Assembly (NCBI GenBank): GCA_016929195.1
Contig: JAFGJG010000024.1
Span: 1 to 64,000 of the forward strand
Source: Thermoleophilaceae bacterium
GTDB lineage: Bacteria; Actinomycetota; Thermoleophilia; Solirubrobacterales; Thermoleophilaceae
Length of the DNA: 64,000 nucleotides
Reading direction: 5' to 3'
Shown: one piece after another, positions 45,236 through 53,000 of the stretch
Numbering within the stretch: the stretch's first letter is position 1
Layout of the letters: the number at the start of each line of letters is the position of its first letter
Program-made: the position numbers and the translations under genes
Notes under the pieces: model-generated
What the model was told of the DNA's origin: nothing
Database searches by the model: none
Seen by the model: only the letters and a program-made list of their open reading frames with translations

Positions 45236-45286
45236 TTCGGGATCGAAACCGGGGTTCTGGTCCCGCTGCCGGTCCACCAAACCGGC
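45236..45286 (+). terminator. hairpins after the toxin gene
   Basis: CCCCGGT/ACCGGGG pair with an 11-base-plus loop (45236-45254), and GCCGGT-N7-ACCGGC (45268-45286), which has the same arms and loop length as the hairpin at 43832-43850. Position suits termination of the toxin-antitoxin unit. Confidence 0.45.
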
Positions 45287-45324
45287 GGTCGCGCGGCTCT
45301 GAAGCTGGGCGTAGGATCGGCGAC

Positions 45325-45567
45325 ATGAAGTACGAGGTGTGGGGACCAGAAGGCAGGCTCGCCCAACCCGGGCACGACATCGAACGCGCCGCCGACTGCG
45401 TGGCCGACCTGCTCGAGCAGGGCTTCCAGAAGGTGGAGGTACGGAAGGTCGACGCTCGCGGCCGCCGCATCAGGGTCACGCCCCGCGAGTGGCGAACGCT
45501 TGACCGCATCATCGGCGACCGGATCAACTCCGAGGTCGACTACGGAGAGCGGATGGTGGCGCGCTGA
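45325..45567 (+). CDS. small hypothetical protein
   Basis: 80 residues from ATG 45325; the open frame extends further upstream but only into the hairpin region. Sequence: short beta start (KYEVWGPEGRL), helix (IERAADCVADLLEQGFQKVEV), then basic helix (TPREWRTLDRIIGDRI). It could be a small DNA-binding or regulatory protein. No family recognised. Confidence 0.55.
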   Translation: MKYEVWGPEGRLAQPGHDIERAADCVADLLEQGFQKVEVRKVDARGRRIRVTPREWRTLDRIIGDRINSEVDYGERMVAR

Positions 45568-45597
45568 TGGAGGACGTCTGCGAGCTCGACGTGCGTG

Positions 45598-45804
45598 ATG
45601 GCTGAGCTCGACCGCCTGGTGCGCGACCCTGCGACGGGCGAGGTCCTGGGCACGCTCGGGGAGCTCCTCGAGCGCAAGCGCAACGATCCCGAGTTCCGAG
45701 CGCGGCTCGACCGACTGATGAAAGAGAACGCCGAGCTGCTCAGGCTGCTCGCCCGCGGACCCGGCGACGACGACCCGCCCGCGCCGGACGAGCCAGAGGC
45801 GTAA
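45598..45804 (+). CDS. small coiled-coil protein
   Basis: 68 residues from ATG 45598. It is a single amphipathic helix (ELLERKRNDPEFRARLDRLM, then KENAELLRLLARG) with an acidic disordered tail. No motif beyond the coiled-coil pattern. It lies 30 bp downstream of the previous gene, probably in one unit. Confidence 0.5.
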   Translation: MAELDRLVRDPATGEVLGTLGELLERKRNDPEFRARLDRLMKENAELLRLLARGPGDDDPPAPDEPEA

Positions 45805-45814
45805 AATTAGAGGC

Positions 45815-45991
45815 ATGGAAGAGCGCAAGGGCCCGTCGATCGAGATCCCCGCCGACGTCGACTTCCTCGACAGCCCGGGCGCCGCCTACGAGGACGGCAA
45901 GCCGCTCGACCTCGGGGAGCACGGCACCCAGGACCCTGCCGCGCGGTCGCCGTTCGACGACGACCGCACCGAGCGGCCTGCTTCGGGCTAG
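45815..45991 (+). CDS. very small acidic protein
   Basis: 58 residues from ATG 45815. A short AT-rich run and AGAGG lie 6 bases upstream. The sequence is acidic and probably disordered (IPADVDFLDSPGAAYEDG, KPLDLGEHG). It is only 10 bp after the previous stop and in the same direction. Acidic small phage proteins often mimic DNA to block host enzymes; here this is only a guess. Confidence 0.5.
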   Translation: MEERKGPSIEIPADVDFLDSPGAAYEDGKPLDLGEHGTQDPAARSPFDDDRTERPASG

Positions 45992-46023
45992 CACCGCCGA
46001 CTGGTCAGCATTAGTGTCGGCAT

Positions 46024-46482
46024 GTGGGCCTTCGGGAGTGGCTCCTCAGGCAGCCTCGCGAGCCGGACCTGGTCCAGCTCAAAGCCGTCGAGTTCGAAGG
46101 CGACGAGCTCGTCGCCGCCGTTGGTGAGGCCCACTACCAGCCGGCGCTGCGTGCCCTCTGCGGCTCGGACCGGTGGGAAGACGTCAGGTGCGACGTGCGC
46201 GCCGTGCTCGTCCCCGAGCCGGACAACCCCCACGATCCCAACGCGGTCATGGTCCAGGTCGACCAACAGCACGTCGGCTACCTGTCGCGAGGCGACGCGA
46301 TCGACTATGGCGACGCGATCGCGACCCTCTTCTCCTACGGCTGGGTAATCGTGTGTGACGCCCGCATCTCCGGAAGAGGGCCGGGCAGCGAGACACCGAA
46401 CCTCGGCATCTTCCTCCAGATGTTCTCGCCAGACGAGGCCCTCGACCGGGCCTTGGCCTGGCTCCAGCAGCAGCCGTCCTGA
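46024..46482 (+). CDS. HIRAN-domain-like protein
   Basis: 152 residues from GTG 46024. Residues 25-95 follow the HIRAN pattern: AVGEAHYQPALRAL, VLVPEPDNPHDPNAVMV, and QQHVGYLSRGDA. HIRAN domains bind 3' DNA ends or damaged DNA in helicases and phage/MGE proteins. It stands alone here. It may sense DNA ends during element replication or protect them. Confidence 0.65.
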   Translation: MGLREWLLRQPREPDLVQLKAVEFEGDELVAAVGEAHYQPALRALCGSDRWEDVRCDVRAVLVPEPDNPHDPNAVMVQVDQQHVGYLSRGDAIDYGDAIATLFSYGWVIVCDARISGRGPGSETPNLGIFLQMFSPDEALDRALAWLQQQPS

Positions 46483-46628
46483 CCGCCGCCTAGTACGCCG
46501 GCCTCGCAGACCGCCCGTCGCGTCGCAGGCCGCGTCCGGCGCGGCCCACTGAGCGGGTGGCAACCCGGTGGACCACGCCCGGCTCTCAGCGAGATGGCGT
46601 AGCGTGCGCTCGCCGACCGGGGGAGACG

Positions 46629-46793
46629 ATGGCGAAGAAGAAGATCACGACAGCCGAGCTGCACCAGCTGCTCGCCAAGCCCGGCGTCCGGATCGGGACG
46701 TTCGTGTCGCTCCGCTCCGGCGAGGCCCGGGTCGAGGTCGTGACGCCCGACCGGACGTTCACGGTGACCGTGGTCGACCCGCGGTCTCGGTAG
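46629..46793 (+). CDS. small basic protein
   Basis: 54 residues from ATG 46629 (GGGGGAGA 4 bases upstream). N-terminal Lys run and helix (MAKKKITTAELHQLLA) followed by a beta pair (VRIGTFVSLRSGEARVEVV; TFTVTVVDP). It could be a small nucleic-acid-binding protein. No family recognised. Confidence 0.5.
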   Translation: MAKKKITTAELHQLLAKPGVRIGTFVSLRSGEARVEVVTPDRTFTVTVVDPRSR

Positions 46794-47067
46794 CCGCGGT
46801 TCGGTCGGAGGCGCGGTGGCCGCAGAGCGCCGCGCGCGTGTCGGCTGACAACGCCCGCCAGATCGCCTGTTCCCGCCGACGGCTCTCGAGTCGGGCCAGT
46901 GCCGCCGGCGGCAGGCGAGGACGGGTGCGGGGCAAGGCCACGCGCTTACGAATGGTACGTGGCGAGGCGGCGCGCGCCGCTCGGCGGGAGGACAGAACGG
47001 CGCGCCAGAGCCTCCCCGACGAGTGTCGCAGCCCGCGTCCGAGACGCATGCAACGATCCGCCCCACG
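46794..47067. other. 274-bp gap with no convincing gene
   Basis: GC-rich and open in several frames on both strands, but every reading is Arg/Ala-rich low-complexity sequence without a start signal, so I call no gene. It probably holds the promoter of the Cys-rich protein gene that follows. No hairpin or repeat stands out. Confidence 0.4.
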
Positions 47068-48387
47068 ATGTCAGCATGGACCGACGTCCCGCCCGGCGTA
47101 GACATCGACGAGCCGCTCTCCCCGCCCAAGCTCGCCGCACTCTTCCCGTGGCTCCGCCCGCGAGCCCTGGACGACGCGCTCCGGCACGGCCCGCGTGGCG
47201 AGAAGCCGAGGGTCACATCAACTCAGGGACCACGTCCCCGGGACCGGCGGCTGACGCCCCGCTCTTTCCTCGACGACTGTCGCGCCCTGCCGACCTGCAC
47301 GGCCTACGGGTGCGAGCTCCCCGCGCTACGCCACAACAACGCCTGCGGCATCAAAGGGCACGGTCACCTCGGGCGCACACACGAGGGGGCCAGCGAGAGG
47401 ATCTCGGCCGCCAAGGCCGGCGTTCGTCAGGTCGCGCTCGAGCCGGATGAGCTCACGCTCACCGAGGCGATCGCCGAGACCGGCCACAGCCACCAGGCCC
47501 TGACCGCCGGCTGCGGCAGCGGCAAGCTCCGTCACCGGATCATCGCCCGGCCCGGTGGACAGTCCGACGTGATCGTGTTCCGACGCGGGTGGCTGGCCGA
47601 GGACCTCGCGAACTGCCCGTGCATCGTCGCGGACTGCGAGAACGCCGCTCCCGGCAAAAGCGACCGCTGCGGCGACCACGCTGCGCGCGGCAAGCCGGCG
47701 GTCTGGCGTGTGTGCTCGTACCGACAGTGTCGGTCCCCGATCCTGGTTCACGTCTCACGACTGCGCGAGCGCGCAGTGCTCCCCGGCGACGTGGCCGTGG
47801 AGTTCGAGCGGGGTCACTACTGCAACGCCGAGTGCCGGAATCTCGAAATGGACGAGGCCTATGGGCCCGACTACCTCGCCGGCCTGAACCCCGACGGTGC
47901 CACCGAGCATTTCAATGCGATCGCGGCCGGTGCAAAGGCCGAAGGAAAGGTCGGGACCGTTCGGGCTGCTTGGGCAGCTGGCGTCGTGAAGTCGACGGTT
48001 GACGCTGCGTATCGCCGAGGGGAGATCGAGGGCGACCTGGTGAGTCGCGCGGGTGGCTCCGGATCGTCCGAGCGGATCGAGTTCGATGCGGCCACCATCA
48101 TCGCGTGGGATAAGGGGCGGCCCGGAGACAACAACGCCTCGCGCCGTCTCAACGCGGAGCGCTCCGCAGCGAAGGGCACCACGATGGGTCCCCACCGAGT
48201 TCTGAGAGACGCCGAAGTAGTCGTGGCCCACCGATTGCAGAGCGAGAAGGGGCTCGGATATCGGCGGATCACGAACGCTCTCAACAGCAAGCGACACCCC
48301 GACCACCAGGTGTCCTTCATGGCGGTTAGGGATGCTCTCCACCGCTATGAGCGCGAAGCGGCCGTAAGAAAAGCTCGCGAACCGTAA
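47068..48387 (+). CDS. Cys-rich element protein with C-terminal HTH-like part
   Basis: 439 residues from ATG 47068; a GTG at 47023 would add 15. Cys/His clusters suggest several zinc sites: TCTAYGCELPALRHNNACGI, CPCIVADCENAAPGKSDRCGDH, and CSYRQCRSP ... YCNAECRNLE. The C-terminal ~110 residues (VVAHRLQSEKGLGYRRITNAL, MAVRDALHRYER) look like a recombinase-type helix-turn-helix. No catalytic motif is visible. It may be a DNA-binding regulator of the element; it precedes the replication pair. Confidence 0.6.
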   Translation: MSAWTDVPPGVDIDEPLSPPKLAALFPWLRPRALDDALRHGPRGEKPRVTSTQGPRPRDRRLTPRSFLDDCRALPTCTAYGCELPALRHNNACGIKGHGHLGRTHEGASERISAAKAGVRQVALEPDELTLTEAIAETGHSHQALTAGCGSGKLRHRIIARPGGQSDVIVFRRGWLAEDLANCPCIVADCENAAPGKSDRCGDHAARGKPAVWRVCSYRQCRSPILVHVSRLRERAVLPGDVAVEFERGHYCNAECRNLEMDEAYGPDYLAGLNPDGATEHFNAIAAGAKAEGKVGTVRAAWAAGVVKSTVDAAYRRGEIEGDLVSRAGGSGSSERIEFDAATIIAWDKGRPGDNNASRRLNAERSAAKGTTMGPHRVLRDAEVVVAHRLQSEKGLGYRRITNALNSKRHPDHQVSFMAVRDALHRYEREAAVRKAREP

Positions 48388-48431
48388 GAAAAGCTGGGAT
48401 GAGGCTCTAGCTAGCCCCATTCTGCGGCGCC

Positions 48432-48977
48432 ATGAACGGCGCCTTCGCTCGTCTCGCCCTCGCACCCGTGGGACGGATCCTCGAGCGCTACCCGGTCGAG
48501 ATCGACGACAACGGGACCCTGATCGCCGCGAACCGGGAGCGGACCACGGCCCTGGCCGTCTATGCCGCACTGACGCTCACGGCCAACGAGCGGCGGGAGC
48601 GAACCGAGTTCGAGGCCTCCCGCCAGGGACTCGCTGCTGTCGGAGGCACGACCGATCGGACGGTCGACAAGTACGTTGCCGTCTTCGAGGAGCTGGGGAT
48701 CCTCGAGGTCGCCCGCCGGCCCCGCGGCGGTCTCCACCTTCCCAACCTGTGGACGCTGGTTGACGCCGGCGACCCGAAGCAGGTTCGCCTCGAACTGGAA
48801 GCCGCTTCGCCTCCAGAGGCGAAGCAGATCGCGGACGCCTTACAGAAGAACGAAGGCCAAGAAGTGGTCTCTCTTCATTCGAGAGGTGGTGGTCGCGGGC
48901 GCGCGCAGCTCGCGGCCCTCCCCGGGGGCCGGCAGGGCGGGGACACGTCCCAGTACGACCCACCGACGATGCGATGA
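48432..48977 (+). CDS. winged-helix protein, probable replication initiator
   Basis: 181 residues. A winged-helix domain spans about residues 40-115 (LAVYAALTLTANERRERTEF, TDRTVDKYVAVFEELGILEV, then the wing RPRGGLHLPNLW), like phage replisome-organiser N-domains. The tail is Gln/Gly-rich. The next gene encodes a DnaC-like loader with a 4-bp overlap, a standard phage/plasmid replication pair. It likely binds origin repeats in the element; see 50611-50867. Confidence 0.65.
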   Translation: MNGAFARLALAPVGRILERYPVEIDDNGTLIAANRERTTALAVYAALTLTANERRERTEFEASRQGLAAVGGTTDRTVDKYVAVFEELGILEVARRPRGGLHLPNLWTLVDAGDPKQVRLELEAASPPEAKQIADALQKNEGQEVVSLHSRGGGRGRAQLAALPGGRQGGDTSQYDPPTMR

Positions 48978-49741
48978 CCGCGAGGCGCCTCTGTCCGAGC
49001 TGCGGCCGCGAGATGGACTCGCCACCGCTGCCGCAGCTGAAGGGCAGTCCATCGAGCAAGACGGAGAGGACCTTCGAACAGATCCTGCAAGCAATCGCCG
49101 AGCAGATGCCGTGCGAGGACTGCGGCCTGAAGGCTGACGCCGAGCGCGACGCGGAGAACGAGCGCGCCGAGGCAGATCGCCAGGCTGATGTGCTCGCACG
49201 TCGGGTAGCCCGCTCCGGTCTGCCGCGGATGCTCCAGGGGAACTCGCTCGACACCCTGGACGATCAGGTCCGCGAGCTGATGCGGGCGTTCGCCGAGCGG
49301 CAAGTGGACGCCGTCGCGCTGTACGGCTCGTTCGGGGTCGGCAAGACCCACGCGGCGGCCGCCGCCTTCCAGGCCCGGCTCGAACACGGACCGGGCCGCT
49401 GGTTTTACTTACCGACGCTGTTCGCCCGGCTCGCCGCCGGGTTCGACAGCCCGGCGCGCGAGGAAGCACTGGCGGCCCTAGCGAGTAGGCGAGGCGCCTT
49501 GGTGCTGGACGACATCGACAAGGCCCGGCCCACGGAATACGGCGCGGAGATCATCCTCACTGCCGTCGACGAGGCCGTCACCAACGGCGACGCGCTGATC
49601 ATCACCACGAACCTGAAGTTCAGCGAGCTCGCGAAGAAGTGGCCGGAGCCCTACGGCGACGCGATCGCCTCCCGACTCGCCGGGTACTGCCAGGTCCTCA
49701 CCATGACGGGTGCCGATCGTCGCCTCGCGAGGCCGGCGTGA
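48974..49741 (+). CDS. DnaC/IstB-like AAA+ ATPase (helicase loader)
   Basis: 255 residues. An N-terminal zinc-like segment (CPSCGREM; CEDCGLKA) precedes the ATPase: Walker A GSFGVGKTHAA, Walker B GALVLDDIDKA, sensor 1 LIITTNLKFSEL. It would load the host replicative helicase on the element's origin. GTGA overlap couples it to the arm-binding protein gene. Confidence 0.85.
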   Translation: MTARRLCPSCGREMDSPPLPQLKGSPSSKTERTFEQILQAIAEQMPCEDCGLKADAERDAENERAEADRQADVLARRVARSGLPRMLQGNSLDTLDDQVRELMRAFAERQVDAVALYGSFGVGKTHAAAAAFQARLEHGPGRWFYLPTLFARLAAGFDSPAREEALAALASRRGALVLDDIDKARPTEYGAEIILTAVDEAVTNGDALIITTNLKFSELAKKWPEPYGDAIASRLAGYCQVLTMTGADRRLARPA

Positions 49742-50073
49742 CCAACAGCGAGCGCACCAAGCATCCGGGGATCCGCCGGCGCGGCGATAAGTGGGTGGCC
49801 CAATGGCTCGAGAACGGCAAGCAGCGCTCGCAGACCGTTGACACCCTGGAGGACGCGGAGCGGCTCCGAAGAGAGCGACGCGACGCGCCTCGTTACCGCC
49901 CTCCCGTCATCTCGCCAGCAAACGCCGCCCGCAAGGCCGCCCGTGAGCAGGAACAGCGGCAGGCGCGCAAGCTGGCCCGGGTTGAGGAGGCGCTCACCCG
50001 ACGAGCAGACCAGATCATCAACGAGTTCCGCGAGCGCCGAGAGGGCAACCCTCAAGCTGGAGTCGAGGGATGA
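49738..50073 (+). CDS. free-standing integrase-arm-type DNA-binding protein
   Basis: 111 residues from GTG 49738. Residues 8-45 (HPGIRRRGDKWVAQWLENGK, then QRSQTVDTLEDAERLR) align with the N-terminal arm-binding domain of the element's own integrase (residues about 10-45), 13 of 36 identical by eye. No SAM-like or catalytic domain follows; the rest is a charged helix. It may compete for integrase arm sites and control integration direction. Coupled to the excisionase-like gene (ATGA). Confidence 0.65.
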   Translation: MTNSERTKHPGIRRRGDKWVAQWLENGKQRSQTVDTLEDAERLRRERRDAPRYRPPVISPANAARKAAREQEQRQARKLARVEEALTRRADQIINEFRERREGNPQAGVEG

Positions 50074-50336
50074 CGGGAATCGAGATCCCGTTGTCCGACG
50101 AGCTCGTCGACGCGATCGCCACCCGGGTCCTCGCCCGCCTCGACCAGGGCGGTAGTCACGACGACGAGGACCCGTGGATGGGGGTGCCCGCCTCCGCCGC
50201 CTACCTCGACTGCGGCAAGCGACGGATCTACGACCTCGTCGCCCAGGGGCGCCTGCCCCGGCAGAAGGAAGGCGACCGGCTCGTGTTCCGCCGCTCCCAG
50301 CTCGACGCCCTAGTCGCCGAGGAGCCGCTCACGTGA
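50070..50336 (+). CDS. excisionase-like MerR/HTH_17 protein
   Basis: 88 residues. The HTH_17 (Xis-type winged helix) pattern is clear at residues 40-85: GVPASAAYLDCGKRRIYDLVA, then QGRLPRQKEGDRLVFRRSQL. Such proteins bend attachment-site DNA and push tyrosine integrases toward excision. The N-terminal half is an acidic helix. It is coupled to the gene before it and overlaps the next open frame (GTGA). Confidence 0.8.
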   Translation: MTGIEIPLSDELVDAIATRVLARLDQGGSHDDEDPWMGVPASAAYLDCGKRRIYDLVAQGRLPRQKEGDRLVFRRSQLDALVAEEPLT

Positions 50337-50878
50337 CCGTGCAGGATCGCCACCCCGTTGCCACCCCCACCGAGACCCCGGTTCTGAAACGGCGCCGTGG
50401 GCGAGCGGCGGTGTACCGGACCGGCGTTCCACAGGCCTCGCGCGCGCGTTTTTTAGGTGTCCGACGTGTCCGGTTCCAGACTCCGAAGCGTCTCCTCGAC
50501 GCGGCCCGCGTCCGCGAGAACCTCAGTGCCCAATTGGGCACTGAGGGGCTGAGCGAGAGCAAGGCTCGTGAGTTGGCGCCGCTGCCGCCGGCGAACACCT
50601 GGGCGGCGAATCGGGTGCTATCGGGTCTGTTCGGGTCCCCACAGGCGCGCGCGGGCGCGCGCGAGGGCGGCTCCGAGAACTCCAGAAACTCGCCCCTGGC
50701 CGGGCGACCCAAACCGCGTCGAACCGCACGAAACCGCGTCGCTCCACCGCCACCCCCCGTCCCCCGGGGCGGCGAAGAATCCCATGTAATCCCGTCTTAT
50801 CCCGTGACAGGCGGTACCCCCGATGGGGTAGTCGAAGCCTGGCTTATCCTGGCTTTTCCTGGCTCTCGCCATGGCTGA
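50333..50878 (+). CDS. doubtful gene across the repeat region
   Basis: 181 residues from GTG 50333, which overlaps the previous stop in the style of the cluster. The first ~90 residues (RRRGRAAVYRTGVPQASR; LLDAARVRENLSAQLG) could be a small basic protein. But the second half crosses four tandem 10-bp repeat families, whose period is not a multiple of three, and reads as Pro/Arg low complexity. It also overlaps the next ATG by 8 bases. I think at most the first part is coding. Confidence 0.25.
   Translation: MTVQDRHPVATPTETPVLKRRRGRAAVYRTGVPQASRARFLGVRRVRFQTPKRLLDAARVRENLSAQLGTEGLSESKARELAPLPPANTWAANRVLSGLFGSPQARAGAREGGSENSRNSPLAGRPKPRRTARNRVAPPPPPVPRGGEESHVIPSYPVTGGTPDGVVEAWLILAFPGSRHG
50521..50546. 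repeat. 26-bp perfect palindrome
   Basis: Centre at 50533/50534; left arm CCTCAGTGCCCAA, right arm its exact complement. No spacer. It could bind a dimeric regulator or form a cruciform at an origin. Confidence 0.85.
50611..50640 (+). repeat. 10-bp tandem repeat family A, 3 units
   Basis: Consensus TCGGGTnnnn, three units without gaps, six bases invariant and four variable. Confidence 0.75.
50711..50740 (+). repeat. 10-bp tandem repeat family B, 3 units
   Basis: Consensus RAACCGCRYS; units 1 and 3 are identical (AAACCGCGTC), unit 2 is GAACCGCACG. Confidence 0.75.
50779..50808 (+). repeat. 10-bp tandem repeat family C, 3 units
   Basis: Consensus ATCCCRTnnn, three units without gaps. It is more AT-rich than its surroundings. 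Confidence 0.75.
50838..50867 (+). repeat. 10-bp tandem repeat family D, 3 units
   Basis: Consensus CCTGGCTnnn, three units without gaps, ending 3 bases before the ATG of the next gene. It must overlap that gene's promoter or leader. Confidence 0.75.
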
Positions 50879-51170
50879 CTACGGCAAGATCAGCCTCAAG
50901 GCGGGCCCGCCGGCGGCGACCTGGCGCGACATCAAGGCCGCGCTCCGGCTCGGCTTTCCCCGATTCGCCTACTTCTACCGCCACCACCGCTACCTCGTGC
51001 CCGAGGTCGAGGAGGAGCTGCTCCGCGAGGGTGGCCTGGCGTTCATCCGCGCCGGCGAGGAGATGATCGCGCTGGCCGACTACATCAGCGCGAGCCGCCG
51101 CGAGGCCCTCGACCGGATGCCCCACCGCCGTGAGAGTTGCGCAGATGGCCGTTCGAGGGTGCCGAGATAG
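50871..51170 (+). CDS. small hypothetical protein
   Basis: 99 residues from ATG 50871, directly after repeat family D, with no room for a normal Shine-Dalgarno. Sequence: ATWRDIKAALRLGFPRFAYF, then an aromatic/basic YRHHRYLVPEVEEELLREGG, helix LAFIRAGEEMIALADYI. It has no known motif. It precedes the protease and may be a packaging or scaffold partner. Confidence 0.55.
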   Translation: MADYGKISLKAGPPAATWRDIKAALRLGFPRFAYFYRHHRYLVPEVEEELLREGGLAFIRAGEEMIALADYISASRREALDRMPHRRESCADGRSRVPR

Positions 51171-51254
51171 TCGCCCGTGATGATCCATCGGCGGTGCCGG
51201 CGTCGGTCAACAGCGGCGTCGGCATCGCATCTTCTCCGACCCGAACGAGGTTCC

Positions 51255-52661
51255 GTGACCGTTAGCAGCCCCGACCGACTCGCCTTCTTCAACGACCTGC
51301 CGCGACTCACCGGCGCCGCCTTCCCGGACGGGGCACCCGAGGACATCCCTGCCGAGGAGCCCAAGCTCACCTCGACGATTCAGCTCGGCAAGACCGGCCG
51401 GTTTCGGCACCCGCGGTACGGCGACTTCACGGTGTCGACGAGCACGTTTGAGGCGATGGTCGCGAACTTCGAGAAGCACGTGCCGATGAAGGAGCTCCCG
51501 GTCGACTACGACCACACGCCGGATCTCGGTGGCCCGACTCGTGCGTGCGGTTGGATCAAGTCGATCGCCGTCGAGGGTCAGAAGTTGATGGGCGAGGTTG
51601 AGTGGACGTGGTCGGGTGCTTACTCGATCAAGGAGGGCGAGTACCGGTTCATTAGCCCCACGTGGCAGATGGAGTACACCGACGACGAGGGCAACGAGCA
51701 CGGCCCCACGCTGCTCGCGTGCGCGCTCACGAACCGGCCGTTCTTCGAGGGGATGGCCGTCGTCCAGCTCGCCCAGAACTTCTCCCGCGACCAACTGCCG
51801 GCCGGCTTCCAATTGGCCAGCGAGCAGCCTGCTGTCGGACAGACGTTCGACGCCCACTGGACGGAGGCCCTAGCCGCCGGGATCCGGCCGGAGTTTCGGC
51901 CCCTCTACGAGGACAAGTGGCGCGTTAACGCCCACTTGCGTAAGACCGCCACCGGCCGCGAGTTCCTCCTCGAAACCGGTCTGTTGCTCCAGCGGCTCGT
52001 CTGGGACGACAATGAGGCGGACGAGCCCACGATCACCCTGGGCCGCGTCTCGTTCGCCAAGCCGTCCGGGCTGACCCCGGTAGGCGAGGCCCTGGCCGAC
52101 CGGATCGAGGCGGTAGGCGCCGAGCACGGCATCCGCAGCTTCGACGCCGCGCTCGCCCGCATGGCGGGTCGGGCCGCGCCGCCGCGGGCGTTCGCGACCG
52201 CGGTCGAGGACGGCGCCGCCGGCGTCGACCCCAAGCGGGCGGCGCTCGCCCGGCGCGCGGAGCGGATCGCCGACGACGAACAGGTCGGGCTCGATGACGC
52301 GCTCGAGCTGGCCGCGTTCGACGTTGAGATCGCCGAGCTGCGCGCGGACGACGGGTCCTCGCCGGTGGAGTGGGAGGACACCTCCCAGCCGTTCTCGGCG
52401 TCACCGTGGAACGACGAGGACTGGGAGCGTGACCGGCGGCGCGCGGCAACGGTCGGAATGGAGCTCACCAGAGAGTCGTGGGAGGCCCACCTTGCGCGTG
52501 GCGGCGATCCGGTCTTCGAGTTCGCGAAGGCACTGCGGAAGCGCCAGGTCGATCCGCTGGAGCGGGCGCGCGAAACGAAGCTGCACGCCGCCCAGGACCA
52601 GGAGGGCCAACGGCGCCGCGAGGCGATCGAGAAGGAGCTGGAACGACGGACCGGCCGCTGA
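51255..52661 (+). CDS. Mu-I-like phage prohead protease/scaffold protein
   Basis: 468 residues from GTG 51255 (GAGG 5 bases upstream). Residues 35-180 match Mu gpI-type proteases: STIQLGKTGRFRHPRYGDF, ELPVDYDHTPDLGGPTRACG (catalytic His), EYRFISPTWQMEY (Ser), and LLACALTNRPFFEGM. The rest is acidic helical scaffold-like sequence. In Mu-like phages it processes prohead scaffold and is followed by the capsid gene. Here no capsid gene follows, so its partner proteins are missing or come from a helper phage. Confidence 0.85.
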   Translation: MTVSSPDRLAFFNDLPRLTGAAFPDGAPEDIPAEEPKLTSTIQLGKTGRFRHPRYGDFTVSTSTFEAMVANFEKHVPMKELPVDYDHTPDLGGPTRACGWIKSIAVEGQKLMGEVEWTWSGAYSIKEGEYRFISPTWQMEYTDDEGNEHGPTLLACALTNRPFFEGMAVVQLAQNFSRDQLPAGFQLASEQPAVGQTFDAHWTEALAAGIRPEFRPLYEDKWRVNAHLRKTATGREFLLETGLLLQRLVWDDNEADEPTITLGRVSFAKPSGLTPVGEALADRIEAVGAEHGIRSFDAALARMAGRAAPPRAFATAVEDGAAGVDPKRAALARRAERIADDEQVGLDDALELAAFDVEIAELRADDGSSPVEWEDTSQPFSASPWNDEDWERDRRRAATVGMELTRESWEAHLARGGDPVFEFAKALRKRQVDPLERARETKLHAAQDQEGQRRREAIEKELERRTGR

Positions 52662-52675
52662 TTTCTGAAACGGGC

Positions 52676-52888
52676 TCAGCCCGTGAGGTAGCGCTCGACC
52701 TGCTGAAGGTCCCAGCGCTCGTCTCCACCCCCGGCCACGGTGTCGCCCGTGGCGGCGCTGGTCAGCCACCAGCGGCCGTAGTCGAGCGCCCGCGGGTCTC
52801 GGGTGCGGGACTTGTGGAGCTCGAGGCCCTGCCGTTTGGCCGCTCGCCGGAGCCGGTTTTCTCTCACCTTCTCGGGGCCGGTGGCCAT
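52676..52888 (-). CDS. small basic protein
   Basis: 70 residues from ATG 52888, the only confident minus-strand gene in the element. Sequence: basic helix (VRENRLRRAAKRQGLELHKS), RDPRALDYGRWWL, then acidic beta segment (DERWDLQQVERYL). Similar small basic proteins are common in actinobacterial genomes and phages; function unknown. It lies between protease and the zinc-ribbon gene, in opposite orientation, so it may be expressed in the lysogenic state. Confidence 0.65.
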   Translation of the reverse strand: MATGPEKVRENRLRRAAKRQGLELHKSRTRDPRALDYGRWWLTSAATGDTVAGGGDERWDLQQVERYLTG

Positions 52889-53000
52889 CGATGGCACGGT
52901 ACCACAAGGTGTACTGGACGTGATACTCTAACCGACGACCACATTAGGCGCCCCGGGTCGCCGAAACGACCCGGGGCTGGACAAAGGAGCGGTACCTCCA

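Noticed and set aside
46759-47049. 96-residue minus-strand frame in the gap before the Cys-rich gene
   Set aside because: Arg/Ala-rich, no start signal, no motif, and equal-quality frames exist on the other strand.
47068-48387. Cys-rich protein as an HNH endonuclease or relaxase
   Set aside because: No HNH, HUH or catalytic Tyr motif could be found among the Cys/His clusters.
50611-50867. Repeat families as a CRISPR array
   Set aside because: Units are 10 bp without spacers, three per family; no cas genes.
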